A stretch of 21,533 bases of DNA from the NCBI GenBank assembly GCA_910592205.1, contig CAJVPJ010000582.1, positions 1-21,533 on the forward strand, written 5' to 3'. The DNA is from Paraglomus occultum (lineage: Eukaryota; Glomeromycota; Glomeromycetes; Paraglomerales; Paraglomeraceae). The notes below the pieces were generated by a model. That model was not told where the DNA came from. It did no database searches and worked only from the letters and a program-made list of their open reading frames with translations. The translations under genes were made by a program, and so were the position numbers. This document shows, one piece after another, positions 10,255 through 21,533 of the stretch (position 1 is the stretch's first letter; each line of letters begins with the position of its first letter).

Positions 10255-11010
10255 ACATTAAGGTTATTTCTATTACGCAATTTCCATGCTGTCAACCCGT
10301 TTTTATCCGATCGTTCCATCTATTATATTTCTTTATTTGGTTAAAGTACACGTTGTAATGTATGGATCGACGAGAGGCAAAAATCTCCCCCCCGCAAGGC
10401 AGTAAGTATGTTATCACCAAATATACTGTAAATCAAGCACTTTTTATGGATGGTTTCTCTAACACCCGTGTCCGTTATAAGCTCTGCCAGTCATTAGATC
10501 CAGCTGACTATGAAAAGTTCTGAAGAAATTGGAGTCAACAGAACATACAATGATCTGATAAGATATGCTGCGGGTCTGCGGATAGAATCTTGTGCGTGTG
10601 AACAAGATCTACGCCGTCATCTCTATTTACTGCGGACGTAGGAGATCAGAGATCACGGGATGGGTATGTAATGGCAAGCCCGCAATGACATAATAAATTT
10701 GGTTTCCTAACAAGTAGGTCGTCATACTATCACTGGAACGAAACCTAATCGATCACCATAACTATAACGTTCGTGTGCTAAGCAAACATTGCGCTTGTTC
10801 GTATCGTGCTAACTAAATCTATACACATGCCGTACTACGTTTGTCGATTGTCAAATTAAAAATACCAACAGTTTTATTTATGTATTTATTTTTTACATTG
10901 CAGACCCGTCAATATTAAATCTATTCAAAGCCAAAGTCCTTTTCTTTACTAGTTTACATGGAAATGAAAAAAAAAAAACACATTATCAAACACTATTTGC
11001 AAGTAATTTC
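10255..11010. other. Intergenic region without a supported gene
   Basis: No convincing gene. Part of it, about 10480-10680, is GC-richer than the flanks and holds a 43-codon open frame on the plus strand (10510-10641, beginning MKSSEEIGVNRTYNDL) followed by GGATGG|GTATGT, which could be a splice donor. I could not build a multi-exon model and see no domain, so it may be a remnant. A poly-A tract at about 10966-10979 lies just downstream of the first kinase-TPR gene. Confidence 0.45.
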
Positions 11011-14000
11011 TCAAACGTCCGCGTTATTTCTTATACCACATTTGAGCATCTTGTAAAACTGACTTATTCGTAACGTAGGCGCATTACTTTGTTCACTCTC
11101 TAATGAATTATTGAGATCGGTCAATGCGTTACGGTATTCTTCGAGATCGAAACAGAATTTTTCCTGTATTTGTAATGTACGCGCCGCATCTATCGATAGC
11201 GCCTTATTGAAATCATTTAATGAACTGCCATATTCTTCTAAATCGAGATGCACGTTTCCCCGTATAGCCGATGTGCCGACTCGGTTGTGATAAGTCTCCA
11301 GTGATTTATTCAGATCCATTAACGCGCGGTCATACTGTTTCAACATGTAATACGTCTCGCCTCTGAACAATAACGTCCACTCATTGCTCGGATCGATCTC
11401 CAATGATTTGTCCAGATCGCTCAAGGCGTTTTCGTATTGCTCAAGTTTACAATAAACATGTCCCCGCACGCTCAAAGCGTATTCATCATTCGGCTCAATT
11501 TCTATTGCTTTGCTGGCATCGCTTAATGCACGCTCATACAGTTGGAGTTCACTATAAAGATAGCCTCTTACGGACAACGCAACCACATAATCTTTTTCGA
11601 CTTCCAATGCTTTGTCAACATCGTTCAGCGCATCGTCATACTGTTCAAGTATCGTATAAACGTTAGCCCTTAAACTCAACGCCGACACATCGTCTGGTTC
11701 AACCTCTAACGATTTATTGAGATCCATTAGTGCTTTACCGTACTGTCTTAGATGTAGATAGAAACATCCTCTTCGACTCAACGTCGACGCATCATTTGGT
11801 TCAATCTCTAACGATTTGTTGAGATCAATTAGCGACTTGTCGTATTGCCTTAGCTTTAGGTAGACAACTCCCCTTATTTTCAACGCCCACGCATCATTTG
11901 GTTCAACCTCTAACGATTTGTTGAGATCAATTATTGAAGTGTCATACTGCTTTAAATCTAAATAAACGCCTCCTCTCGCACCAGATGCCCATGCGTCGTG
12001 TGGGTCAATCTCTAACGACTTGTTGAGATCATTAAGTGACTTGTCGTATTGTTTTAAATTTCGATAGACATCTCCTCTTCGACTCAATGCCCACGCATCG
12101 TTTGGTTCAATCTCTAATGATCTGTTGAGATCAATTAGCGCATTATCGTACTGTTTTAGATTTAGATAGACACGTCCTCTTTGACGTAATGCTGATGCAT
12201 CGTTTGGTTCAATCGCCAACGCTCTGTTGAGATCAATGAGTGAATCGTCATATTGTTTTAGTTCCAGATAGACACCTCCCCTTCGACTCAATGCCCACGC
12301 ATTGTTTGGTTCAATCACTAATGATTTGTTGAAATCATTCAGCGAATATTCGTATTGGTTTAGTTCTAGATGGACACACCCTCTTTCTCTCAATGCCCAC
12401 GCATCGTCTGGTTCAATCTCTAATGATTCGTTAAGATCAATGAGTGAATTGTCATACTGTTTTAGATTTCGATATACACTTCCTCTTAGACGCAACACCC
12501 ACGCGTCGTCTGGTTCAATCTCTAATGATTTGTTAAGATCAATTAGTGAATTGTCGTCTTGTTTTAGATTGAAATAGGCACATCCGCTTAAACTCAATGC
12601 CGACGCATCATTTGGTTGAATCTCTAGCGATTTATTGAAATCAATTAGTGCATCGTTGTATTGCTTGAGCTCTAGATAGACAACTCCCCTTTCTCTCAAA
12701 ACCCACGCATTGTTTGGTTCAATCTCTAACGATTTGTTGAAATCATTCAGCGCATTGTCGTATTGCTTTAGATTTCGATAGACATCTCCTCTTCGACTCA
12801 ATGCCGTCGCATTGTTTGGTTCAATCCTTAACGATTTGTTAAAATCTTTTAGTGAATTGACGTATTGTTTTAAATTTCGATAGAGACCTCCCCTTCGGCG
12901 CAATGCCGACGCATTGTTCGGTTCAAGTTTTAACGAATTGTCGAGATCAATTAATGCATTGCTGTATTGTTTTAGGCTTAGATAGACACTTCCTCTTCGA
13001 CGCAATGCCGTCGCATTATTTGGTTCAAACTCTAACGACTTGTTGAGATCAATTAGTGACTTGTCCCATTGCCTTAGATTTAGATAGACACCTCCTCTAT
13101 GCCTCAATGTCCACGCATTATTTGGCTCAATCTCTAACGATTTGTCGAAATCGTTGAGTGCGTTGTCGTATTTTTTTAGATCTAGATAGACGCCTCCCCT
13201 ATGTCTCAATGCCCACGCATTGTTTGGCTCAATCTCTAATGATTTGTTGAGATCGTTTAGTGCGTTGTCGTATTTTTTTTGATCTAGATAGACGCCTCCC
13301 CTATGTCTCAATGCCCACGCATTGTTTGGTTCAATCTCTAACGATTTGTTGAGATCGTTTAGTGCACTGTCATATTTTTTTAGATCTAAATAAACACCTC
13401 CCCTTTCTCTCAGTGCCCACGCATCGTTTGATTTAATCTCTAACGATTTGTTGAGATCAATTAGTGATATATCGTATTGCTTTAGATTTCGATAGACACT
13501 TCCTCTTTGATTCAATGCCCACGCATTGTTAGGTTCGATCTCTAGCGATTTGTTGAAATCATCCAGTGATTTACCGCGTTGTTCTAGCTCTAGATAGACA
13601 CCTCCCCTTTCTCTCAATGCCCACGCATCGTTTGGTTCAATCTCTAACGACTTGTTGAGATCAATTAGTGATTTGTCGTATTGCTTTAGATTTCGATAGA
13701 CACTTCCTCTTTGATTCAATGCCCACGCATTGTTCGGCTCAGCCTCCAATGACTTATTAAGATCGTCTATTTGAGAACAATTCTCCAATCTCGTATAAAT
13801 GTTAGCACACAATGGTCGCTTACTAGGATCTTCATCCCAACAATCTGAATACAAGCTAATATATTCTTCAAGTGTTCCAGGAAATGGAGAATCACGGGAG
13901 CCGTCAAGCCTATACATAATAATTTTAACAGCTTCGGTAAGTCCTCCGCATGGGTCTTTGCCACTGGATATTTCCCATAGTATCACACCAAGACTAAATA

Positions 14001-14913
14001 CGTCAGATCTTTTTCCACGTTGATATGAATTGCCTTTCAAAGACAGCGGATCTTTGTATGCTGGAGCGCCGTCTCCATGTGATTTGGACATCGCTTGTTT
14101 CAACACACTCGATAACCCGAAATCAGTTATCTTTGCAACGTTTGATTTGATAAGGATATTACTTGATGACTGGAAAACAAACGCATACATCAGCTTAACG
14201 TAGATACGAGTCAAAAAATAAATCAGAATGTGGGCTGTGTGATAAATACCAAATCCTTATGAATAATATCAAGATCATGTAAATGTTTTAGCCCATTGGT
14301 GACTTCCAAGCCCAGCTTGTATTTGTCTTTCCAAGTCAAAGTTTTAAAGTGTGTCCTTAAGTACTCACGCAAATTCCCTCCGTCAGCGAGTTCAAACATC
14401 ATATTATAATTCTCATTTCTGTCTGTATATGTCGCGTTGAAAATACGATAGCGTTAAGAAGCAATTCGCAAGTAACAAGTAAATAGATTGTACATTGTCA
14501 ACATACCTTTGTATAGACCCAGAAAACGGACAATGTTAGGATGATTGTTCGCTTTGTTATGACATTTTAACTAGCGTATAGTATTCATTCAAGAATTAGT
14601 CTCTGCACAAATAGATGTGAAAGCATAATGAGAATGGGATAATAATAGACAACCTCTTTAACAAATTGTTGATGTAAATCTTCTTCACAATCACCATGCC
14701 TGTCGAGACGTAAAATCTTCACTGCAACAGTATTATCGGAGAAAATGTTGCCGGCGATGCCAGTTTCCTGCTTACCGTTGCCTTGCATACCACTCCAAAT
14801 GCTCCATGGCCAATATATAAAGGGTCCAGTTCTAAGTCATTCTCTGAGCAGCAATAAATCAAACCTTCACGAATGGTCGCTTCAAGCCACTCCTTATAAG
14901 ATGTTTGAGACAT
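11011..14913 (-). CDS. Kinase-TPR fusion protein with about 27 TPR units; frameshift in the kinase N-lobe
   Basis: Predicted signalling protein: an N-terminal protein kinase followed by a long TPR superhelix for protein binding. Exons: 14913-14654, 14570-14507, 14422-14250, 14169-11011, matching the paralog at 17357-20032. Kinase motifs: glycine loop GHGAFGVV, lysine strand VAVKI, HPNIVRFLGLY, HKDLSSSN catalytic loop (HKD for HRD), TDFGLSSV, and YKDP where most kinases have APE. Exon 1 lacks one base near 14772-14774 relative to the paralog (GCAACGGTAAGC versus GCAACGATAAAGC). The frame therefore shifts between GVVCKAT and KQETGIAG, and translation from the ATG stops before the catalytic lysine. 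With that base present the protein would be about 1218 aa. The remaining 1052 codons of exon 4 are intact, so this is a recent mutation, an assembly error, or a gene read by some unusual means. The intron after exon 1 has a weak GTTGTC donor, as in the paralog. Confidence 0.85.
11014..13761 (-). repeat. TPR-coding tandem array, about 27 units of 34 codons
   Basis: Units of 102 bp with the pattern LNKSLEIEPNDAWALRERGG-Y--LKQYD-ALID. TPR signature residues (W/A, L, R/G, Y, A/S, D) are kept. Units 1-19 are very alike at both DNA and protein level; units 20-27 are more divergent and match, one to one, the last eight units of the paralog. The pattern EPNNAWALRHRGGVYLD recurs in units 5 and 6, pointing to very recent unit duplication around 13130-13400. 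Confidence 0.93.
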
Positions 14914-17356
14914 TGCTGATCGAATGGGCGGGTAAGTAGAAATAACTGATGAGATCTGACGATGCAATGCAATGTAACTGTAACTGTAACTGACAGATTA
15001 CCATTTTGGGAAGGCTGTGGGGCAATAGATCTTGGGGTTTGTATACAAACTATAGTTTTGTATACATGTAGTGGCGCACAATTATATGTAGCAGACCCGC
15101 TTCCAAAACCGTATTGAATGGGTGACTTTCACTGCGAACGTAGTCATTGTTTATAGTTGACTTTGTGTTTCTGAATATATTTACCGATGGGCATAAGTGA
15201 AGTATAAAAAATTCTTACAACTGTTGTAATAGTCGGTTTACCGAACTTTGAATAATCCATCGTTGACTCGATCTGAGAATTCACCCGATAAGAAGTCATA
15301 TGACTGACCAACTCGTATATACGTGTAGATCACGTAAAGTAGGAAACAATCCAATCATTAAAAGTTGAAACCTTTCTAACACACAAATTTAAATTAAAAA
15401 CTTTTTATGTATAAAGCTGCAAGTACTTCTGTTTAAACTTTTTGTTTCATGTCGTAGATTAAATTAGTCAGCAGAATTGGTCAACTTCAATATTTTTTGT
15501 GATAAGGAGCTTTCCGGTCAAATTTACAAGAAAAATTTGCTAACATTAATCCACTCATTCCAATTTCAATTTTACAAGCGACATGTAATGGAATAAGATA
15601 TGTATACAAATTTAGTTAGCACACTGCAGCAATTTTTGCTTTACATTTACAGTATTTATACAAATGAGATACATCGAGCAATATAGATAAGACAATTACT
15701 ATTGCCGTAATCATTATGTCGTAAAACTAGCTGGCTTAAATTTAAAGGGAAAGACTAGAAATTTGATTATACAAAATTGTTTTTGCGTAAAAGTTTCATA
15801 TAATTGGCTCAAAATGCGATGTACGTGTATAATTGCTGAAACAGATAGTGTGTATCGCAAATCAGTCATGGGTTGAAGAAGTATCCTTGATGTAGACGCA
15901 CTTCTACTGGAAGGTTGGTATGCTTCTTAATTTACGATGCAATAGTCAGTATTACTAGTATTACCATTAACTTGTCAATAACTTTACACGACATGACATC
16001 TTTTTTACTGGCGGGTTTGACCTGGATATTTATCACACAACTAGTAAATTTATGACATCATGGATATATGCTAAATAATTAAATAATTTACCTCGTTATG
16101 TATGCTCAATTCAATTCATAATAAGCATAAACCATAAGTTATTTTCCCCGACATCAATAGAACTAATAGAATTTATTTCAATAGGGTTAATGCCATCTTA
16201 ACAAATTACAATGAACTCTCCCTAAATGCACGCTCTCCCTAACTGCACGCATGCGACTTAGATCAATATGATGGTATAGTTGGACACCAATAAAATTCAG
16301 CGAATTTAAGATTTTACTATTCCCGAGTTATAAGAATTGCTGTACAATAACAAATTATGTTGATAGTATAACGGCGGAGGTTTGTGTTAATGTTAATTGG
16401 CAGAGGCACATCACTTGAAGCTATTGGTAAACAGTTAGTGCCAGTTGATGAAAATTATATGCGCTTCCATTCATTATAGAACAAAATAGCCGTTGATTGC
16501 TTTTCAAAGATCACTAACAACGCAACGCAAGCAAATGAACTTGCGGCCTTTTTGGCTCCTTTTGTGGTACTGTAACTTTTGCGATTTACTTGTTATCACT
16601 TTCAAACTCATTTACTACCCCAATCATTCACACATTGCATTATTTGATACGCAAACTCACGTTATAACGTTGAAGCTATTGAATTGCCGATGAAAACTGA
16701 CTCGCGTTTTATACATTCACGTGAGACATATTCAACAAAATTGAGATCGCCCGTATGTAGTCCTGCTATTCTACATAACACTGCCACCATACAGTATGCA
16801 ACCAATTCAACTTCATCTATTTATCACGTATTATACCTTCTCTCAAAAACTATGTAAAGTCGTTTCAAAAAAAGTTGAACAGTATCTAAATGTATAATGA
16901 ATAACAGTAACAATTATTATCAGATGCAATGCATCAATCAAAAAATTCAAAAATTAGTCACGAAAGGCAATTGTCATTAGTCTATGATCATCAGGCGAAG
17001 CCTCTTAACTATTTATAACCATAGTTAATGAATAAGATGTAACGTATAAACAATTCTATCATCATATAGTTGGTGGAGCAAAACTTGTAAATAAGATTAA
17101 TTCCACAATATCTTGTGTGTAAACAACAGTAACAGATACTTACAATTGCATAACACTAAGCGAAAAACACGTAGAAACAAACGCCTTGTCCATTGTATAC
17201 TGAATTTATGTTACATTAGCTAATTATTCCAAATTACTATCTTTAATTAAATGGACGACTGTACTACTTTAATATATAAATGACAAACAATATCGAATTC
17301 TATAAGCAATCATTTTGAACGTTAGGATATAAAACTCAACTAGTTATAGTAGTCTC
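14914..17356. other. Intergenic region between the two kinase-TPR genes
   Basis: About 2.4 kb of AT-rich DNA, no supported gene. Next to the first gene lies a short TAACTG repeat (about 14975-14993). Bases around 15095-15220 resemble the region upstream of the second gene (about 20145-20265), for example GAATGGGTGACTTTC against GAGTGGGTGGTCTTC, so the promoter side seems to have been duplicated with the gene. A 66-codon open frame at 16493-16693 lacks an ATG start and any family feature. Confidence 0.55.
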
Positions 17357-20032
17357 TCAACTATCTGCGTTTTTTCTTATACCACATTTGAGCATCTTGT
17401 AAAATTGGCTTACTCTTAATGCCTGCGCGTTATTTTGTAATGAATTGTTGAGATCAGTTAATGCATTACGGTATTCTTCGAGATTGAAACAGAATTTTCC
17501 CTGTATTTGCAATGTACGCGCATCTATCTCTAGCGTCTTATTTAATAGACTGCCATACTTTTCTAAATCAAGATGCACGCTTCCTCGTATAGTCGATGCG
17601 CTGACCTTATTGTGATAAATTTCCAATGATTTATTTAAATCTATGAATGCACGGTCATATTGTTTCAACATGTAATATGTCTCGCCTCTGAACAATAATT
17701 TCCATTCATCACTCGGATCGATCTCCAATGACTTGTTGAGATCACTTAAGGCATTTTCGTATTGCTCAAGTTTACAATAAATATGTCCCCGCACACTCAA
17801 TGCAGATTCACCGTTCGGCTCAATTCCTATTGCTTTGTTGGCATCGCTTAATGCACGCTCATACAGTTTGAGTTCACTATAAAGATAGCCTCTTACGGAC
17901 AGTGCAATTACATCATCTCTTTTGACAGCCAATGCATTGTTAACATCATTCAATGCATTGTCATACTGTTCAAGCATTGTATAAGCATAAGCCCTCATAC
18001 TTAACGTCAACGCATCGTTTGGTTTAACCTCTAACGATTTATCGAGATCCATTAGTGCTTTGCCGTACTGTCTTAGATCTAGATAAAAACATCCCCTACA
18101 ACCCAATGACCACGCATTGTCTGGTTCAATCTCTAACGATTTGTCGAGATCATTTAATGCATTGTCATATTTTTTTAGACGGAAATAGACGTTACCCCTT
18201 CCTCTCAATGCTAGCGCATCATTTGGTTTAACCTTTAACGATTGGTTGAAATCGTTTAGCGCATTGTCATATTTTTCTAGATTGAAATAAACATCTCCTC
18301 TTTCTTTCAATGCCCACGCATCGTCTGGTTCAAACTCTAACGATTTGTTGAAATCATTTAGTGCATTGTCATATTTTTTTAAACGGAAATAGGCGCCTCC
18401 TCTTCGACTCAATGCCCACGCATCATTTGGTTTAACCTTTAACGATTGGTTGAAATCGTTTAGTGCATCGTCATATTTTTCTAGACTGAAATAGACGCCT
18501 CCCCTTTCTTTCAATGCCCACGTATTGTCTGGTTCAAACTCCAACGATTTGTTGAGATCGTTTAGTGCATTGTCATATTTTTTTAGACGGAAATAGGTGC
18601 CTCCTCTTCGACTCAAAGCCCACGCATCATTTGGTTTAACCTTTAACAATTGGTTGAAATCGTTTAGTGCATCGTCATATTTTTTTAGATCGAAATAGAC
18701 ACTTCCTCTTTCTTTCAATGCCCACGTATTGTCTGGTTCAAACTCCAACGATTTGCTGAGATCGTTTAGTGCATTGTCATATTTTTTTAGATTTCGATAG
18801 GCGCCTCCTCTTCGACTCAATGCCCACGCATCGTCTGGTTCAATCTCCAATGAGTTGTTAAGATTGTCTATTTGAGAACAATCCTGTAATCTCATATAAA
18901 CGTTAGCACACTGTGGTCGCTTATTGGGATCTTCATCCCAACAATCGGAGTATAGGGTAAGATATTCTTCAGGGGTTCCAGGAAATGGGGAATCACGGGA
19001 GCCCTCAAGCCTGTACATAATAATATCGACAGCGTCAGTAAGTTCTCCGCATGGGTCTTTGCCGCTGGATATTTCCCATAATATTACACCAAGGCTAAAT
19101 ATATCCGATCTTTTTCCACGTTGATATAATTTGTCCTTCAAAGATACCGGATCCTTGTATGCTGGAGCGCCGTTTCCATGTGATTTGGACATTGCTTGTT
19201 TCAACACGCTCGATAACCCGAAATCAGTTATCTTTGCAACGCCTGATTTAATAAGGATGTTACTTGATGACTAGAAAACAAAGGTATGCATCAGCTTAAG
19301 ATAACATCAGTAAAAAGATACAATCGAAAGGTGTATTGCGATGATAAATACCAAATCTTTGTGAATAATATTAAGACCATGTAAATGCTTTAGCCCATTG
19401 GTAACTTCTAAACCCAATTTGTATTTGTCTTTCCAAGTCAAGCTTTTGAAATACTTCCTTAGGTGCTCACGTAAACTTCCGCCATCAGCGAGCTCAAACA
19501 TCATATGATAATTCTCATGTTTGTCTGTATACGTTGAAAATACGGTAAGAAGCTATTCCTTGTAGTAATAAGCCCTTTGTGAACATACCTTTGTATAGAC
19601 CCAAAAACTGGACAATATTAGGGTGGTTATTTGCTTGGTTGTGGTGTTTTAGCTAACGTATAAGCATGTTGTAGTTGTTCGAAAAGTTAGTCAATATATA
19701 CAAAACAATGCTGCGAGTATAAACTAATGATAATAAACAACCTCTTTAACAAATTGTTGATGTAAGTCTTCTTCCTTATCTCCATGTTTGTCTGGAAACA
19801 AAATCTTCACAGCGACAGTAGTGTCAGAAAAATTGCTAGATTTCTTGCCCAAGATGGTCTTGGCAATGTTTCCAATGCCGGTCTTCTGCTTTATCGTTGC
19901 TTTGTACACTACTCCGAATGCTCCACGACCAATATGTAGAGGGTCTAGTTTTATGCTATTCTCTGGACAGCAATAGATGGAACCTTCATGAATGCTTGCC
20001 TTTAGCCATTCTTTATAAGATGCTTGAGACAT
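17357..20032 (-). CDS. Kinase-TPR fusion protein, 813 aa, intact paralog
   Basis: Protein kinase domain (about residues 25-300) followed by about 15 TPR units (from about residue 313). Exons: 20032-19742, 19652-19589, 19524-19352, 19270-17357, all in phase. Motifs: start MSQASYKEWLKASI, glycine loop GRGAFGVVYKA, VAVKI lysine, FVKE helix-C glutamate, HPNIVQFLGLYK, hinge MMFELADGGSL, HKDLSSSNILI catalytic loop, TDFGLSSV, a YKDP motif in place of APE, DIFSLGVILWEI, and WDEDPNKRP. The motifs fit an active TKL/RIPK-like serine/threonine kinase. The intron after exon 1 uses a weak GTTGTT donor; reading through it would end the protein at VVYYH. The TPR part probably binds a partner and brings it to the kinase; partner unknown. 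It is the intact sister of the gene at 11011-14913, same strand and exon layout, so the two arose by tandem duplication. Confidence 0.93.
17360..18862 (-). repeat. TPR-coding array, about 15 units, with a 204-bp two-unit repeat
   Basis: Units alternate between two types: SLEFEPD-(T/A)WALKERG and SLKVKPNDAWALSRRG. Pairs of units (68 codons, 204 bp) are repeated about three times between roughly 18150 and 18860, so expansion took place in two-unit steps. The last eight units (from about 18147 down) match units 20-27 of the neighbouring paralog. Confidence 0.92.
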
Positions 20033-21533
20033 TGTTAATTTCAGACGTATGGGCAGTAGTAGTAGTAGGGATAACAGATAATTGTGTCACATTTTGCCGG
20101 ATGCAGTGTAACTAATTAATGTGAGTGGCTGTGTTTCACTAACTTTTGAGGCAATTCCGAACTATATCGAGTGGGTGGTCTTCGCCGGGCGATGTTTGTC
20201 GTAACTTTAAATATTTACCTTTGATGGATATGTGACGTACGGAGAATTTGTTACAACTTGAGTTTTCGATATTTTATTAAACTTGACTCATCGTAATGAG
20301 TCGATTTCTAGGATATTATCCGAAGCAAATGTAGTCGCTGCTAGCAGTCAGAATTTTTTTGAGTTGTAAACTTTGACTGAAACACGAACTGGCTTCTTGG
20401 GCAAAGTTAAGGAATGCGCCAATCGCTTTAAGTAACACTGGCCGTTTATTGAATCTCAAGTATACAGACAGCGATGAACGAGCGTTGTTGCTGCCTTGTA
20501 TTCGATTTTATATTCGGTCCAGTCTCAATAGTATTTTAAAGTGGCTTTATGTGTATTTCTTTAACTTTAGATAAATTGCTTTAACTTTTTTGCTTTGAAT
20601 TTTTGTATAAAAAATATTTCGATAATGTAGATTTAGTATAAACCCTAGATAAAACTGTAAGGATAAAGAAATTATTTCAAGCTTACAACAAATAAACTCT
20701 AAGTTAAAGATTTATTTCTTTAATCAAATAATTTGCTTTAATAAATATTTGTTACAAACATACGTATATCTAATTTATTGGCTAGCAGTAAAAAATCCCG
20801 ATCAATTACGAGAAAAACTTTAATGAGATTACAAAATGCGAAATTTTTACGTCAGAATATGTTGATTGTCAAGTAATTGCTAGTCCAGTATAATCCAATA
20901 TAGTAACCATTAGTATTAGTATTAGTGTCGAGACTAAACCACAGTGTACCATATAATTTTCGATAAAATAATGCCTCTGTAGCTTGAACAATTACCGCCA
21001 GCCCTTCCGTCGACTTATCTTATATTATCGGGTATGATGTATGTGTAGATTTCTAACTGTATCCAAAATCTAACGTTACGACAAAATTAGACCAAGATAA
21101 ATATAACGTATTAATTGATTTATTATCTATTAACGGTAAACATATGACTGTGTGCTTAGAAAGAAACGCACTTTTTTAAAGTCATATAGCAAATTAACTT
21201 AATAATATTTTCTTGTCCGACGTGTTATGTTGAATATGCAATTGTGATTTAAGGCGTTATTTATTTCAATTTTAATGCGTCAGCAATTTTTATACAATAA
21301 CGCTTCGTTTACGTATTATATTACTGCTAAACAGCAAATTAATATATCGTACAGTTCCGAAATAAACGTCTACCCAAAATCTTTGCATAATAATTTTTTG
21401 TACTTTTAAAAATGATTACAACAAATAATTAAACTCATTTACGTAGTCTCACAAGAATTAACTTCTAATTTATCCATACATTTTTGCATAGGTTATTACT
21501 TGTTTTTTCTTCTTCCAGAAAAATTTTATTGTT
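20033..21533. other. Intergenic region without a supported gene
   Basis: The first 230 bases form the 5' flank of the second kinase-TPR gene, with a short TAG triplet repeat near 20056-20068 and similarity to the flank of its paralog. The remainder is strongly AT-rich with stops in all frames. I see no RNA gene, repeat or open frame worth calling. Confidence 0.6.

Noticed and set aside
12302-12577. Plus-strand open frame inside the first TPR array (and similar ones at 11403-11666, 13799-14023, 18924-19124)
   Set aside because: Antisense shadows of the TPR or kinase coding sequence; they repeat with the 102-bp unit and have no independent support.
14723-14773. Reading the frameshift in exon 1 of the first kinase-TPR gene as a 51-nt intron (GTAAGC to TTGCAG)
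   Set aside because: The join would be phase 0 to phase 1 and gives an immediate TGA, and the paralog has continuous coding sequence there.
16493-16693. 66-codon plus-strand open frame with a hydrophobic stretch
   Set aside because: No ATG at its start, no signal peptide layout and no homologous neighbour; expected by chance in AT-rich DNA.
1-21533. CRISPR arrays, tRNA or rRNA genes, integrated phage
   Set aside because: None seen. The only regular repeats are coding (42-bp peptide repeat and 102-bp TPR units), and the splice structure shows a eukaryotic genome.

Overview
The window looks like nuclear DNA of a fungus, most likely an arbuscular mycorrhizal fungus (Glomeromycotina, Rhizophagus-like). 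It is AT-rich. Its genes are cut by many introns of about 65-100 nt with GT..AG ends. Its gene content (tyrosine-kinase-like kinases, kinase-TPR fusions, an HSPA12-type Hsp70-like protein) matches families known to be expanded in that group. The lineage call is inference from gene content; the genus cannot be fixed from sequence alone.

Layout. (1) 1-1529 (+): 3' part of a protein kinase gene whose start lies outside the window; it has a kinase N-lobe fragment fused in front of a full kinase domain. (2) 1530-5040: intergenic, with a perfect hairpin and a GC-rich patch that may be pieces of dispersed repeats. (3) 5041-5371 (-): a small two-exon gene for a secreted 78-aa precursor with a signal peptide and three tandem copies of an FNPQPDPP peptide, separated by KR sites. 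It is best read as a KEX2-processed repeat peptide (pheromone- or signal-like) and is easy to miss because the plus strand is also open there. (4) 6374-8918 (+): an 11-exon Hsp70-like ATPase of 592 aa, every splice junction phase-consistent. (5) 9292-10080 (-): a four-exon gene for a 161-aa protein with about four membrane segments. (6) 11011-14913 (-) and 17357-20032 (-): a tandem pair of paralogous kinase-TPR genes with the same four-exon structure. One carries about 27 TPR units and a 1-nt frameshift in the kinase N-lobe; the other is intact with about 15 units. (7) 20033-21533: AT-rich intergenic DNA, no gene seen.

How the genes may fit together. The three kinases and the Hsp70-like protein belong to large lineage-expanded families. 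The kinase-TPR pair has very similar internal repeats that vary in number between paralogs, beside a one-to-one conserved C-terminal block, as in repeat arrays of fungal non-self recognition receptors. The secreted repeat peptide is an independent signalling candidate. No shared pathway can be shown from the sequence.

All splice models were made by hand from GT/AG sites, reading phase and comparison between paralogs. No database search was run.
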